Source: Candidatus Nyctobacter psychrophilus (lineage in GTDB: Bacteria > Vulcanimicrobiota > Vulcanimicrobiia > Vulcanimicrobiales > Vulcanimicrobiaceae). Taken from it: 51,821 nucleotides of DNA. The first letter of the stretch is position 1. Every line of letters starts with the position of its first letter. The position numbers and the translations under genes are program-made. Where the stretch lies: the NCBI GenBank assembly GCA_014305025.1, contig JACRTY010000016.1, forward strand, positions 1-51,821, in the 5' to 3' direction. Positions 33,688 through 41,524 of the stretch are shown piece by piece. The notes beneath the pieces are model-generated. The model was given only the letters and a program-made list of their open reading frames with translations, was not told the origin of the DNA and made no database searches.

Positions 33688-35288
33688 GCCGACGTCGGCG
33701 GCACTGTGCAGCGCTTCGACGCAAATTCGTCCATCGTTACGCTTTCTTCGCGCCCGAAAGCCGACGTGCTGCGCACTTCACGGTAGTGCACGCGTAGCCA
33801 CATGATGAGTTCCGTTGTGCGCGAGAACGGCACGAGTCCGGAGTCCCGCTCGTCACGATCGCGCAGTAAGCACAGGCGATCGTACGATTGCATGGCAAAC
33901 GCGATGCGGCGCTCGGCCGAATGAACCAGACCTGGCGCCGTCCACAACGCAAGATAGCCGGCCGGCCGAAAAAGCTGCGGATCGCGCCACCGCGCGAAGC
34001 CCACCGCCCGTACTCCCGTGCTCTCACCCACGTAGTAGCCGAAGGTCGGACCGATATAATCGGGCGCAACGACGTAGAGCGTGCGATGTCGGCGACCCAG
34101 GTCTTCGAGCGTCGGCGCGAGCGCAGGCACTCCGGACTCAGCGAGTGGCACGATGAGCCGCGCGTCGCGCTCCTTGGGAATGAGGCCGAGTATAAGGCCT
34201 GCGGTCAACGCCGCAGCCGCCATTCGCGCCGGTCCCTTCCATCGCGCCACCGCCGCGATTGCCCCGTCGATGAGCGCTGCGAACCACGTCCAAGCGCAAG
34301 CGGCGAAGACGAACATGAAACGTGGCTCCCGCATCGAGGAGAGTGCCTCGATTGCGGCACCTGCGATTACGCAGCAGCCGAAGACGACGATCACATCGTG
34401 GCGCCTCGATTGCGACCGGCGTCGGCCGAACAGCGCCGCGCCCCCGAACCCGACCAGAGCAGCCGCCAACACGATTCCCAGCTGCGAGTGGTGACTTGCG
34501 AGCGGCATTAGCGAAGTGACGTTATCGCTGGTCGCAGCGAGGAACGTGCCTGCCGTGGTGCGAGGACTCCAGGGCAAGCCAATCCGCGCGTCCCGAACGA
34601 ACGCCGGAATCCACGGAACAAACAATGCCGCGATGCCCGCCAACGCGAATGCAATGGAGACGATACCGCTCCGCTGGCCGCCGCGCGCAAGGATGACGGC
34701 GGTGCCGCATGACAGCAGACCAATCACCAAGGCTGCGGTGTAGTGGGTATAGAGCGCGCCCGCGAACAGTACGGTCGACGCGACAAGCGGCCGCCGCCAC
34801 CCAACACGCGTCAATGCTGCGGCGTACGCGGCCATGGCTAAACCCACAAGCAGGGCGGCCATCGCGTACGGGCGCGCCTGGGCCGCAAAGAGAATCGACG
34901 TTGGCGAGACCGTCGCGCAAACGGCCGCGAGCATCGCCCCGCGCTGCGAAAGGAGCGACCCCGCCAAGGCATACGTCACCGGGATCAACGCCAGCGAGCA
35001 GGCGAACGATGGCAGCTTCATCGCGATCTCGCCGCTTCCCGACAGCATGGCCCAGCCGTGCTCCACGACGAAAAATCCCGGAGGGTTCAGTTCTCCGCGA
35101 GCAACCATTCCTACGACTGCGCGCACCGTGTGCGCTGTAACCTCGTAGTACGTCGACGCTTCGTCGCGCCAAAATCCACCATGCAGCAGCGGCGCCCGCA
35201 GAACGGCGCCGATGGCGACCAACAGCGACACCGCCAGCGCATTGCCGGTGTCAAAGCGCTTTCGGCGTGCGGAACAGAGGTATTGCAA
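33609..35288 (-). CDS. GT39-type membrane glycosyltransferase
   Basis: A multi-pass protein of about 559 residues, related to the polyprenol-phosphate-sugar transferases of family GT39/PMT. The first loop after helix 1 has the acidic motif GGFWRDEASTYYEV, where the family has its catalytic Asp-Glu. Some ten hydrophobic helices and a soluble C-terminal part follow (VVAPDYIGPTFGYYVGES). The frame is open far upstream as a shadow of the DUF2079 gene. TTG 35288 starts 10 bases after that gene ends and gives a normal N-terminus, though no clear ribosome site supports it. It is the last gene of the minus-strand run and resembles the GT39 protein two genes upstream. Confidence 0.8.
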   Translation of the reverse strand: MQYLCSARRKRFDTGNALAVSLLVAIGAVLRAPLLHGGFWRDEASTYYEVTAHTVRAVVGMVARGELNPPGFFVVEHGWAMLSGSGEIAMKLPSFACSLALIPVTYALAGSLLSQRGAMLAAVCATVSPTSILFAAQARPYAMAALLVGLAMAAYAAALTRVGWRRPLVASTVLFAGALYTHYTAALVIGLLSCGTAVILARGGQRSGIVSIAFALAGIAALFVPWIPAFVRDARIGLPWSPRTTAGTFLAATSDNVTSLMPLASHHSQLGIVLAAALVGFGGAALFGRRRSQSRRHDVIVVFGCCVIAGAAIEALSSMREPRFMFVFAACAWTWFAALIDGAIAAVARWKGPARMAAAALTAGLILGLIPKERDARLIVPLAESGVPALAPTLEDLGRRHRTLYVVAPDYIGPTFGYYVGESTGVRAVGFARWRDPQLFRPAGYLALWTAPGLVHSAERRIAFAMQSYDRLCLLRDRDERDSGLVPFSRTTELIMWLRVHYREVRSTSAFGREESVTMDEFASKRCTVPPTSAHCPCQALNGRGLRYGGPASRVMSVC

Positions 35289-35298
35289 GCGGCGCCGT

Positions 35299-36531
35299 TT
35301 ACCGATTGGCCCGGGCAGTGAGTGGGGCACCTCGCGTCCACGCTGCGGTTGCACCGAGTGGCTCGTCGCGCCACGCCGGCCGCGTCGGCCGATGCACGGG
35401 ATGGCCGCAACCCACGAGTCTCGCACGCAGGTCGGGCGACGCCACGGTCCACGCGCCGACATCTTCACACGGAAAGTCGATAGGTTGCGACGTGATCGCC
35501 CAAGACCGGGCTGCCGCATATTGTGGGTCGAGGGAAAACGGCCGCCGGCCCAGATGGAGGACGCTCGCATTGTTGAACAACAGCGCCATGGCCGCCGCGC
35601 CGCCGAAAGCATAGGCACCAAAGCGCGGCCGCAGCCCCGTGACGTAGGCGGTTGCGAGCGCCGCAAGCGTCACCAATGGTACGGTGTAAAAAGATCCGGT
35701 GTGGTACAGCGGATACGTGCGATCTTGCGAAAGGAACAGTTCGGCGAGAAACGGCAGCGCCACGAAGAGCCGGCGTCCGAGGCACAGCGGTGCAAAACCC
35801 AGCGGGACCAGCATCTCAACGAGAAAGGTCAACTGCTGGGGCCACTGGAGATCGACGATTCCGTAGCGCGGATGTTCCGGCAAAAATCCGAAGTGGAGCG
35901 TCAGCGCGTAATAGACGGCACCGTTGACGACGGCGAGCGTGAAAACCGCAAGTCCAAGGCGACGATCGAACCAGACTGCTCCGAGCGCTCCCAACCACAT
36001 CAGAAACCAGATTTCGTCTTCTTTGGTGCCGAGCAGTAAACAAGCAGCGACGAGCGTCCACGGCAAAGATCTTGCGCGTACCGCAAGCGCTAACGAGAAT
36101 GCCACGACCGGTATGAGGTCTTCGGCAACGAACCCGTCGTACGCCCAACCTTGCACCGAAGGGCTAAGAAGGAACGCGACGGCAAGCGCCGCCGCAGGCC
36201 GCACCGGTGCACCGCAGGCACGCGCGAAGAGAAAAAGCGGGATAGCGGCAGCGGCAAGAGCGACTTCTTGGCAGACGATGAGCGTTTCAGGGCGTGGCAG
36301 CCACGCGACCGGCCCTCCTAAGGCGAGGTAGACCAGCCACTGATCGTGCACAAACAGATGCGGCTTTCCGTCGGGCTGATCGAACGTTGAGCCGGTGCGC
36401 ACGAAGTCGACGATGCTTTGCAGATACAATCCGGTGTTTTGATTCGCGCGCAACGCGTAGAGAGCGTTGAAGTCAAGTGCGATGTACAGCACCGCGAATG
36501 CGGCGGCCGCGATGATGACGACTCGAAACAT
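35299..36531 (-). CDS. DUF2079 multi-pass membrane protein
   Basis: The 410-residue protein has about ten membrane helices and the DUF2079 signatures: NTGLYLQSIVDFVRTGSTF, then HLFVHDQWLVYLALGGPVAW, a motif resembling the family's H-F-S-P-L, and QGWAYDGFVAEDLIPVVAFS. DUF2079 proteins resemble GT-C glycosyltransferases and are presumed membrane glycosyltransferases. It lies between two GT39 genes with spacings of about 10 bases on each side. Substrates cannot be inferred. Confidence 0.85.
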   Translation of the reverse strand: MFRVVIIAAAAFAVLYIALDFNALYALRANQNTGLYLQSIVDFVRTGSTFDQPDGKPHLFVHDQWLVYLALGGPVAWLPRPETLIVCQEVALAAAAIPLFLFARACGAPVRPAAALAVAFLLSPSVQGWAYDGFVAEDLIPVVAFSLALAVRARSLPWTLVAACLLLGTKEDEIWFLMWLGALGAVWFDRRLGLAVFTLAVVNGAVYYALTLHFGFLPEHPRYGIVDLQWPQQLTFLVEMLVPLGFAPLCLGRRLFVALPFLAELFLSQDRTYPLYHTGSFYTVPLVTLAALATAYVTGLRPRFGAYAFGGAAAMALLFNNASVLHLGRRPFSLDPQYAAARSWAITSQPIDFPCEDVGAWTVASPDLRARLVGCGHPVHRPTRPAWRDEPLGATAAWTRGAPLTARANR

Positions 36532-36542
36532 CGGTTTGGGCC

Positions 36543-38204
36543 TCAGTCACGCATCGTAACGCTGCCGCGCCGGCGCCCAACGCGGTTGGCCGCCGAGGGA
36601 GGCGCAAGCGGCGCGGGTCGTGCCGTTCGACTCAGGACGATCAAGTCGATCGGCTCCTGCGATCCCCGGAACTGCCGCCGCCACAAAACGCGGTGCGAGC
36701 TAATCTCACGCCGTGCCAGTGCGTGCGCTATCGCGAAATCCATTCCGTTATAAGTGGGTATGCTCCAGTCCACGGCGAGTGCGATAAGGGCATGTCGGCG
36801 GCGTGCGTTCCGTTCGATCCGCACGAGCAGGCGGCCGATAGCGCCCCTCTCCTCCCACGGCGCCGGATCAACCGAATAAAACCAGGGCCGCTTCCAAGTC
36901 ACGACACCGCGCACTTCGTCGCCTGACCCGCGCGTATAGTACGTCAACGATGGACCCAAATAATCGGGACACGCTACCAGGAGCACGGGTTCATGCGTGA
37001 ACCTGCGTAGCGCCGCGGTGAGGGCAGCGGCACCCGACATCGGCTCGCGTATCTGGCGATACGCCCGCGGGTACACGGCGAGGCCTCCCACGATGACGTA
37101 CGCGACGGGAAGAGTTGCCATGACGCGCATTATTGCGCCGACATGAGAGGGTTTCGGCAGACGGAGCCAGCCGACAAACGCGTTCAGGACCATTGCGAAC
37201 AACAACCAGGCGAAGGGTGCATACACGGCCAGATGCCGGTCACCCGGCAGCCCGCGAGCGACGCTGACGGCGATTCCCGAAACGACGACGAAGGCCAAGA
37301 GAGCGGCCGTCGGGGCCATGGCACCCAACGCCCTCGAGCGCGCGAGCGCGACCGCCCAAATGACCACGCCGATTTCAATGGCGCGATCGACCTGTACGAT
37401 CATTGCCCCGAACGGTCCGAACACCCCGAGTTGCTCGTCGATGAGCGGCAGAAGCCGCTCGTGGGCATCCTGCCATGTCAGCTGTTGACTGACGTCGTGC
37501 AAAAAAAGACCAGCGAGCGGCAATGTGATGAAAAGACTGATTGAGGTCGCGATGGCGAGTAGTCGCCCGGCGTCGTCGCGACGATAGAACAAGCGAACGA
37601 ATGCCGCGAGGGTAAACGCAGCGAGAACGACATATCCCGTGAAGTGAGTAAACACGAGCAGCGTTGCGGCCAGCACGAGTGCGAGCGCGAACAAGCGGCG
37701 TTTTCGCGGCGTACGAGCACGCTCGATGCAGAGAAAAGCGTAAAGCGCGCATACGGCAAGAAGCATCTCTAAGGCGTACGCGCGCGCTTCGGCGCCGAGC
37801 GAGACCGCAAGAGGCGATGTCGCGGCGAAGAGAGCGGCAATAGCCGCGACGAGCCGGGCACGCGAGGCCAGTCCAACGCCATAGATGACGACGATCGTCA
37901 TGAGGCTGAAAGCAAGCGATGGTAGGCGTAACGCCGCCTCGCTGGTTCCCGCTATCTTTATCCAGCCATGCTCGAATATGAAGTAGAGCGGAGGCGTCCA
38001 CTCGTGCGCCGCCACGTTGCTCCAAACTTGCGCTAGGGTGCCCGCGACGTCGAAATACGTCGATCCTTCGTCGCGCCACAGACCGCGGCTAAGTAACGGC
38101 ATGCGCAGAGCGAATCCGAGCAGAACGAGCACGGCGACCGCAGCGCTGTCGCTTCGCTTCCACATCCCACCGGTTTCTATTGGTGAAACGGTGTCCCGCA
38201 CCAT
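36543..38204 (-). CDS. GT39-type membrane glycosyltransferase
   Basis: A 553-residue multi-pass protein of GT39/PMT type. After the first helix comes SRGLWRDEGSTYFDVAG, the acidic catalytic loop, then TPPLYFIFEHGWIKIAG and LRLPSLAFSLMTIVV. The C-terminal soluble part (VLLVACPDYLGPSLTYYTRG) closely parallels that of the GT39 protein at 33.6-35.3 kb, so the two look like diverged duplicates. ATG 38204 is chosen because GGAGG lies 8 bases upstream; ATG 38219 and 38165 are alternatives. The next gene, DUF2079, starts 11 bases after its stop. Confidence 0.85.
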   Translation of the reverse strand: MVRDTVSPIETGGMWKRSDSAAVAVLVLLGFALRMPLLSRGLWRDEGSTYFDVAGTLAQVWSNVAAHEWTPPLYFIFEHGWIKIAGTSEAALRLPSLAFSLMTIVVIYGVGLASRARLVAAIAALFAATSPLAVSLGAEARAYALEMLLAVCALYAFLCIERARTPRKRRLFALALVLAATLLVFTHFTGYVVLAAFTLAAFVRLFYRRDDAGRLLAIATSISLFITLPLAGLFLHDVSQQLTWQDAHERLLPLIDEQLGVFGPFGAMIVQVDRAIEIGVVIWAVALARSRALGAMAPTAALLAFVVVSGIAVSVARGLPGDRHLAVYAPFAWLLFAMVLNAFVGWLRLPKPSHVGAIMRVMATLPVAYVIVGGLAVYPRAYRQIREPMSGAAALTAALRRFTHEPVLLVACPDYLGPSLTYYTRGSGDEVRGVVTWKRPWFYSVDPAPWEERGAIGRLLVRIERNARRRHALIALAVDWSIPTYNGMDFAIAHALARREISSHRVLWRRQFRGSQEPIDLIVLSRTARPAPLAPPSAANRVGRRRGSVTMRD

Positions 38205-38308
38205 CAGACCCGCCTCCATACCGCCGAGACGCTGCGGCACGTCTCGCAGACGCTGAGCCGCATTGTCCGAGCGGCGGCTACGGCGACCCAATTCCGCGGC
38301 TGTTGCAA

Positions 38309-39109
38309 CTACAACTGTGCCAGTAGAGGACGCAGCCCGCGCGCGAAGGCTGCGAAGTTCGCATCGCTCTGCGGATCGGAAACGGCTTCGGTATACACGA
38401 CGACCACGAAGCTGCGACCGTCGGGAAGCGTCAGGATGCCTCCGTCGTGGGAGACTTCGTCCGTGTCGCCCGTTTTGTGCGCGAAGACGTCGGCTGCTTG
38501 CCAACCGCGACTGAGCTTCCCGTTGAAATGCTGTGCGCGCAGCGCATCGTAGACCCACCGTTGCCCGCCGCGCGCAGCGGCGGCGACGAGCTCGAAGGCG
38601 CGGGCCGCGTCGCACGCGGGATGGGCGTTACGGCCGGAAGCCTGCGGGTCGTCGATGAGCGGCAGATCGCCGGAAAGCTTGCGGTGCACGGCGGTTCGCG
38701 ACAGCCCTAACGCGCGGCAGGCGGTGGTCAGGGCCTCGCGGCCGAGGACGTCGATCAAGACGTTCGTCGCCACGTTGTCCGAGAAGGTGAGCATGGCGGC
38801 GCCCAGTTCGCCCAGCCGCGCGCGATAGCCCGGAACGAAGGGCGACGGCGCATCATTAGCGGTCATGTTCCCCTGTTCCACGACCACCCCGTCGTCGAGC
38901 CGGCGCGCTCCAGCTGCCACCTGGGCAGCCAGCACGATCGCGATCGGTGTTTTAATCATGCTCGCGGGATAGATCGAGCGGTCTGAAGCGAGATCGAAAG
39001 CCGGGCGCGCATCGTCCAGCGGGAAGCGAACCGCAATCGAGGCGGTCCCTAAGCCGCATTCGTCGGCCAGGGTGGTCAGGCGAGGGTCGGGGCCCGTCAC
39101 TTGATGCAA
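38309..39109 (-). CDS. Class A beta-lactamase-like serine hydrolase lacking the Glu166 motif
   Basis: The 266-residue protein has the class A beta-lactamase layout: S-x-x-K as PASMIKTP (about residue 50), S-D-N as FSDNVATN (about residue 109) and K-T-G as AHKTGDTDE. The omega loop that should hold E-x-x-L-N reads GDLPLIDDPQASGRNAHPA, with no matching Glu, so deacylation as in true class A enzymes is doubtful. No signal peptide is seen from either TTG 39109 or GTG 39100. It may be a penicillin-binding or esterase-like hydrolase rather than a resistance enzyme. It heads a run with three membrane glycosyltransferase genes, which hints at an envelope role. Confidence 0.8.
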   Translation of the reverse strand: MHQVTGPDPRLTTLADECGLGTASIAVRFPLDDARPAFDLASDRSIYPASMIKTPIAIVLAAQVAAGARRLDDGVVVEQGNMTANDAPSPFVPGYRARLGELGAAMLTFSDNVATNVLIDVLGREALTTACRALGLSRTAVHRKLSGDLPLIDDPQASGRNAHPACDAARAFELVAAAARGGQRWVYDALRAQHFNGKLSRGWQAADVFAHKTGDTDEVSHDGGILTLPDGRSFVVVVYTEAVSDPQSDANFAAFARGLRPLLAQL

Positions 39110-39167
39110 GTGACTACTTGCACACGCTGGCGCTTCGTGCTAATCTATGCAAGCAAGTACTTACCAT
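39096..39167. promoter_or_regulatory. Cluster of ACTTGC/GCAAGT repeats between the hydrolase and STAS-TetR operons
   Basis: GTCACTTG-ATG-CAAGTGAC (39096-39114) is a perfect inverted repeat over the hydrolase start. TACTTGCA follows at 39115-39122, and TGCAAGCAAGTACTT at 39148-39162 contains the palindrome AAGTACTT. TTGCAC (39118-39123), 17 bases and TAATCT (39141-39146) could be a weak plus-strand promoter within the cluster. Repeated half-sites of one sequence suggest several binding sites for the TetR regulator encoded at 39517, possibly controlling both directions. Confidence 0.5.
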
Positions 39168-39205
39168 AACCGCAAAGGCGACATCCCATCCGCGAAACCT
39201 TAACC

Positions 39206-39520
39206 GTGACCTTCCCTGCGCGTTGTTCGCCGTCCGAGTTGAGCGCCTTTCGGCGCGCGTTAACCCGCACGCTCGACGCCCAAAATTGCAACCTGCGCAT
39301 CGATCTCGACGAGGTCGAGGTGTTGAGTTCGCCGCTGCTCGCCGCTTTGATCGCCATCTTGCGGGATGCACGTGAACGCGGCGCGACCGTCGTGCTGCGC
39401 ACAGGGCGGCGGCGTATCATCGACACCTTGCGGATCACGGCGCTCGATAAGGTCTTCACGATCGAAAACACCGAACCGGACACCGCGCGCGACCGACCCT
39501 TGAGCAATTTGGTCGCATGA
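39206..39520 (+). CDS. STAS-domain protein (anti-sigma factor antagonist type)
   Basis: The 104-residue protein is a lone STAS domain: NCNLRIDLDEVEVLSSPLLA carries the beta strand and the Asp-x-x-x-x-Ser-Ser site, with the phosphorylatable Ser position next to Pro, then ILRDARERGATVVLRTG and TLRITALDKVFTI. Such proteins bind HATPase anti-sigma factors in partner switching, or act as sensors. It is unusual to find one translationally coupled (ATGA) to a TetR regulator and an efflux operon. GTG 39206 is the only sensible start. Confidence 0.8.
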   Translation: MTFPARCSPSELSAFRRALTRTLDAQNCNLRIDLDEVEVLSSPLLAALIAILRDARERGATVVLRTGRRRIIDTLRITALDKVFTIENTEPDTARDRPLSNLVA

Positions 39521-40116
39521 TCGCCGACGTTCGCGGCGCGAGCGTCGAAGAAACGCGCTCGCGCATTTTGGCCGCGACGCGTGAGATTTACGCTTTGCGC
39601 GGTAGCCGTGGAACGACGACGCGTGAGGTCGCGGCCCGCGCGCATGTGAACGAGGCAACGCTCTTTCGCCACTTCGGGACGAAGGGACATTTGCTCGCAG
39701 CGATGCTCGATCACTACAACGATACGTCGTCACTGAACGAAGTGCTCGACGGGTTGACCGGCCACGCAACGCTCGAAGAGCAGTTGCGCGTGCTCGGGAT
39801 CGCGGCGATCGAGTCGATGCGACGTAAGGAAGACCTCATTAAAATCGCGATGGCCGAAGAGATCGCCGATCCACACGCTCAGGTGTGCGTCTGGCGTGCG
39901 CCGACGGCGGCCAAGGAGAGTCTCGTCAAATATTTTGGGCAGAAGATCGAGGCGCGTGAGCTGCGCGGCGATTCCGCTTGGCTTGCGCGGATCTTCATGT
40001 CGTTGTTCTTTTCCTACGTCATGGCGCGCCGGCTGTGGTCGGGCATCGACGCGCCGCAGGACGAGGCGGTGGAAATGATGGTCAACATGTTCTTGGATGG
40101 AGCGCGAGCGAACTGA
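39517..40116 (+). CDS. TetR-family transcriptional regulator
   Basis: The 199-residue protein has the TetR N-terminal domain: VEETRSRILAATREIYALRG, then TTTREVAARAHVNEATLFRHFGTKGHLLAAML, the characteristic helix-turn-helix ending F-R-H-F. The C-terminal ligand domain is helical and unassigned. It is coupled by ATGA to the STAS gene and by TGATG to the HlyD gene, so it likely controls this efflux operon through the repeat cluster at 39.1 kb. Confidence 0.93.
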   Translation: MIADVRGASVEETRSRILAATREIYALRGSRGTTTREVAARAHVNEATLFRHFGTKGHLLAAMLDHYNDTSSLNEVLDGLTGHATLEEQLRVLGIAAIESMRRKEDLIKIAMAEEIADPHAQVCVWRAPTAAKESLVKYFGQKIEARELRGDSAWLARIFMSLFFSYVMARRLWSGIDAPQDEAVEMMVNMFLDGARAN

Positions 40117-41522
40117 TGGAAGGGACTCGGCCGGGAAGCGTGCCCGTCGGCACGCGCGGCGACGTACGCGAGGAGACACGCAGCGGCGCCAATCCCGCCT
40201 TGCGTCTGATCTTGCTCGCCATCGGCATCATCGTCGTGCTCGCCGTCATCGCGTTGATCATCCCGCATATCGCCTACGCGACGACCCATGAAACGACCGA
40301 CGACGCGACGATCGATGCGGATCAAGTCCAGATCACGAGCCGAATCTCCGAGCGCGTGCGCGCGATTAAGGTTGACACGAACCAATACGTTCGGCGCGGC
40401 CAGCTCTTGATTGTCCTCGACGACTCGAGCGAACTCGATCGGCACCAGCAAGCGCTCTCGGCGGTCAACGTGCAAAAAGCGCAAGCGCAGGCAGCCCAAG
40501 AGAACGTCACGTTGACTCGCGACACACAGGCGGCGCAGAACTTGGCCAACACGGGTTCGGTCGATCAAGCACGCGCCGGCATCGCGAGCGCAGCGGGGAA
40601 CGCGCAATCCTCCGCACGGCAGATCGCGGTGGCGCAGGCCGGCGTTGACGCTGCTCGAGCGCAACTCAAGGTCGCGGAAGACGCGTTGCCGGCTGCCTCG
40701 CAGAACCTGCGCCGGGCCAATGCGGACCTGCAGCGCACGGCGTCGCTCGTTTCGACGGGGGACATTGCGGCTTCTCAGCTCGACGCTCAGCGGGCGGCGT
40801 ATGCTTCCGCGCGTTCTGACTCTGCGCAGGCGCACGCCAACGTCGCTGCGGCGCAAGCCATGCTGGGCCAAGCGCAGCAGCGCCTCGATGCCCAGCGGTA
40901 TGCGACCTCGAGCCAATTCGCGCAGATCGGCGTGCAGCGCGGGCAACTAACCTCCGCGCAGGGACGCTTTGCCGAGAGTAACGCGCCCAGCCGCGTGCCG
41001 GCACAGCAGGCGCAAGCCGACGCTGCCAAGGCGCAGATCAATTCACTGTTAGCGCAGCTCAAAACCGCCGCCGACAACGTCTCGTACGCCCAGATTCGCT
41101 CGCCGATCGATGGCTACGTCGGACAGAAGAACGTCGACGTCGGTCAGACGGTCGGCGTCGGCGTTCCGCTGATGACCTTGATTCCGGCTAACCACGTGTA
41201 TGTTACCGCGAACTACAAGGAAACGCAGATCGGTCGCATGCGCGTCGGTGATGAGACGGACATCAACGTGGATGCCTATCGTGGCGTCAAGTTCATCGGT
41301 CATGTGTCGGATCTCGCGCCGGCCTCGCAGAACACGTTTAGTTTGGTGCCTGCTCAAAACGCGACCGGCAATTTCGTCAAGGTGACGCAGCGCTTGCCGG
41401 TGCGCATCTTGTTCGATGGCGTGCAGGGCGGAAACTTGGCAGACTACCCGTTGCGCCCGGGCCTTTCGGTCGAAACCTCGGTCTGCGCGTCGAGGAGCTG
41501 CAATCGGACTGAGGGCAAGTAG
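40116..41522 (+). CDS. HlyD/EmrA-type membrane fusion protein
   Basis: The 468-residue periplasmic adaptor has one N-terminal membrane helix (LRLILLAIGIIVVLAVIALI, about residues 27-46), a lipoyl/barrel half (TDDATIDADQVQITSRISER, VDTNQYVRRGQLLIVLDD), and a long Ala/Gln-rich coiled coil of about 200 residues. The second lipoyl half follows (YAQIRSPIDGYVGQKNVDVG) and a beta barrel (VYVTANYKETQIGRMRVG), as in EmrA. ATG 40116 overlaps the TetR stop. It should join an inner-membrane pump to the TolC protein encoded next, but no MFS or ABC pump gene follows. Confidence 0.92.
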   Translation: MEGTRPGSVPVGTRGDVREETRSGANPALRLILLAIGIIVVLAVIALIIPHIAYATTHETTDDATIDADQVQITSRISERVRAIKVDTNQYVRRGQLLIVLDDSSELDRHQQALSAVNVQKAQAQAAQENVTLTRDTQAAQNLANTGSVDQARAGIASAAGNAQSSARQIAVAQAGVDAARAQLKVAEDALPAASQNLRRANADLQRTASLVSTGDIAASQLDAQRAAYASARSDSAQAHANVAAAQAMLGQAQQRLDAQRYATSSQFAQIGVQRGQLTSAQGRFAESNAPSRVPAQQAQADAAKAQINSLLAQLKTAADNVSYAQIRSPIDGYVGQKNVDVGQTVGVGVPLMTLIPANHVYVTANYKETQIGRMRVGDETDINVDAYRGVKFIGHVSDLAPASQNTFSLVPAQNATGNFVKVTQRLPVRILFDGVQGGNLADYPLRPGLSVETSVCASRSCNRTEGK

Positions 41523-41524
41523 CG

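Noticed and set aside
38309..39109. Calling the hydrolase an antibiotic-resistance beta-lactamase
   Set aside because: The E-x-x-L-N omega-loop motif and a signal peptide are both missing.
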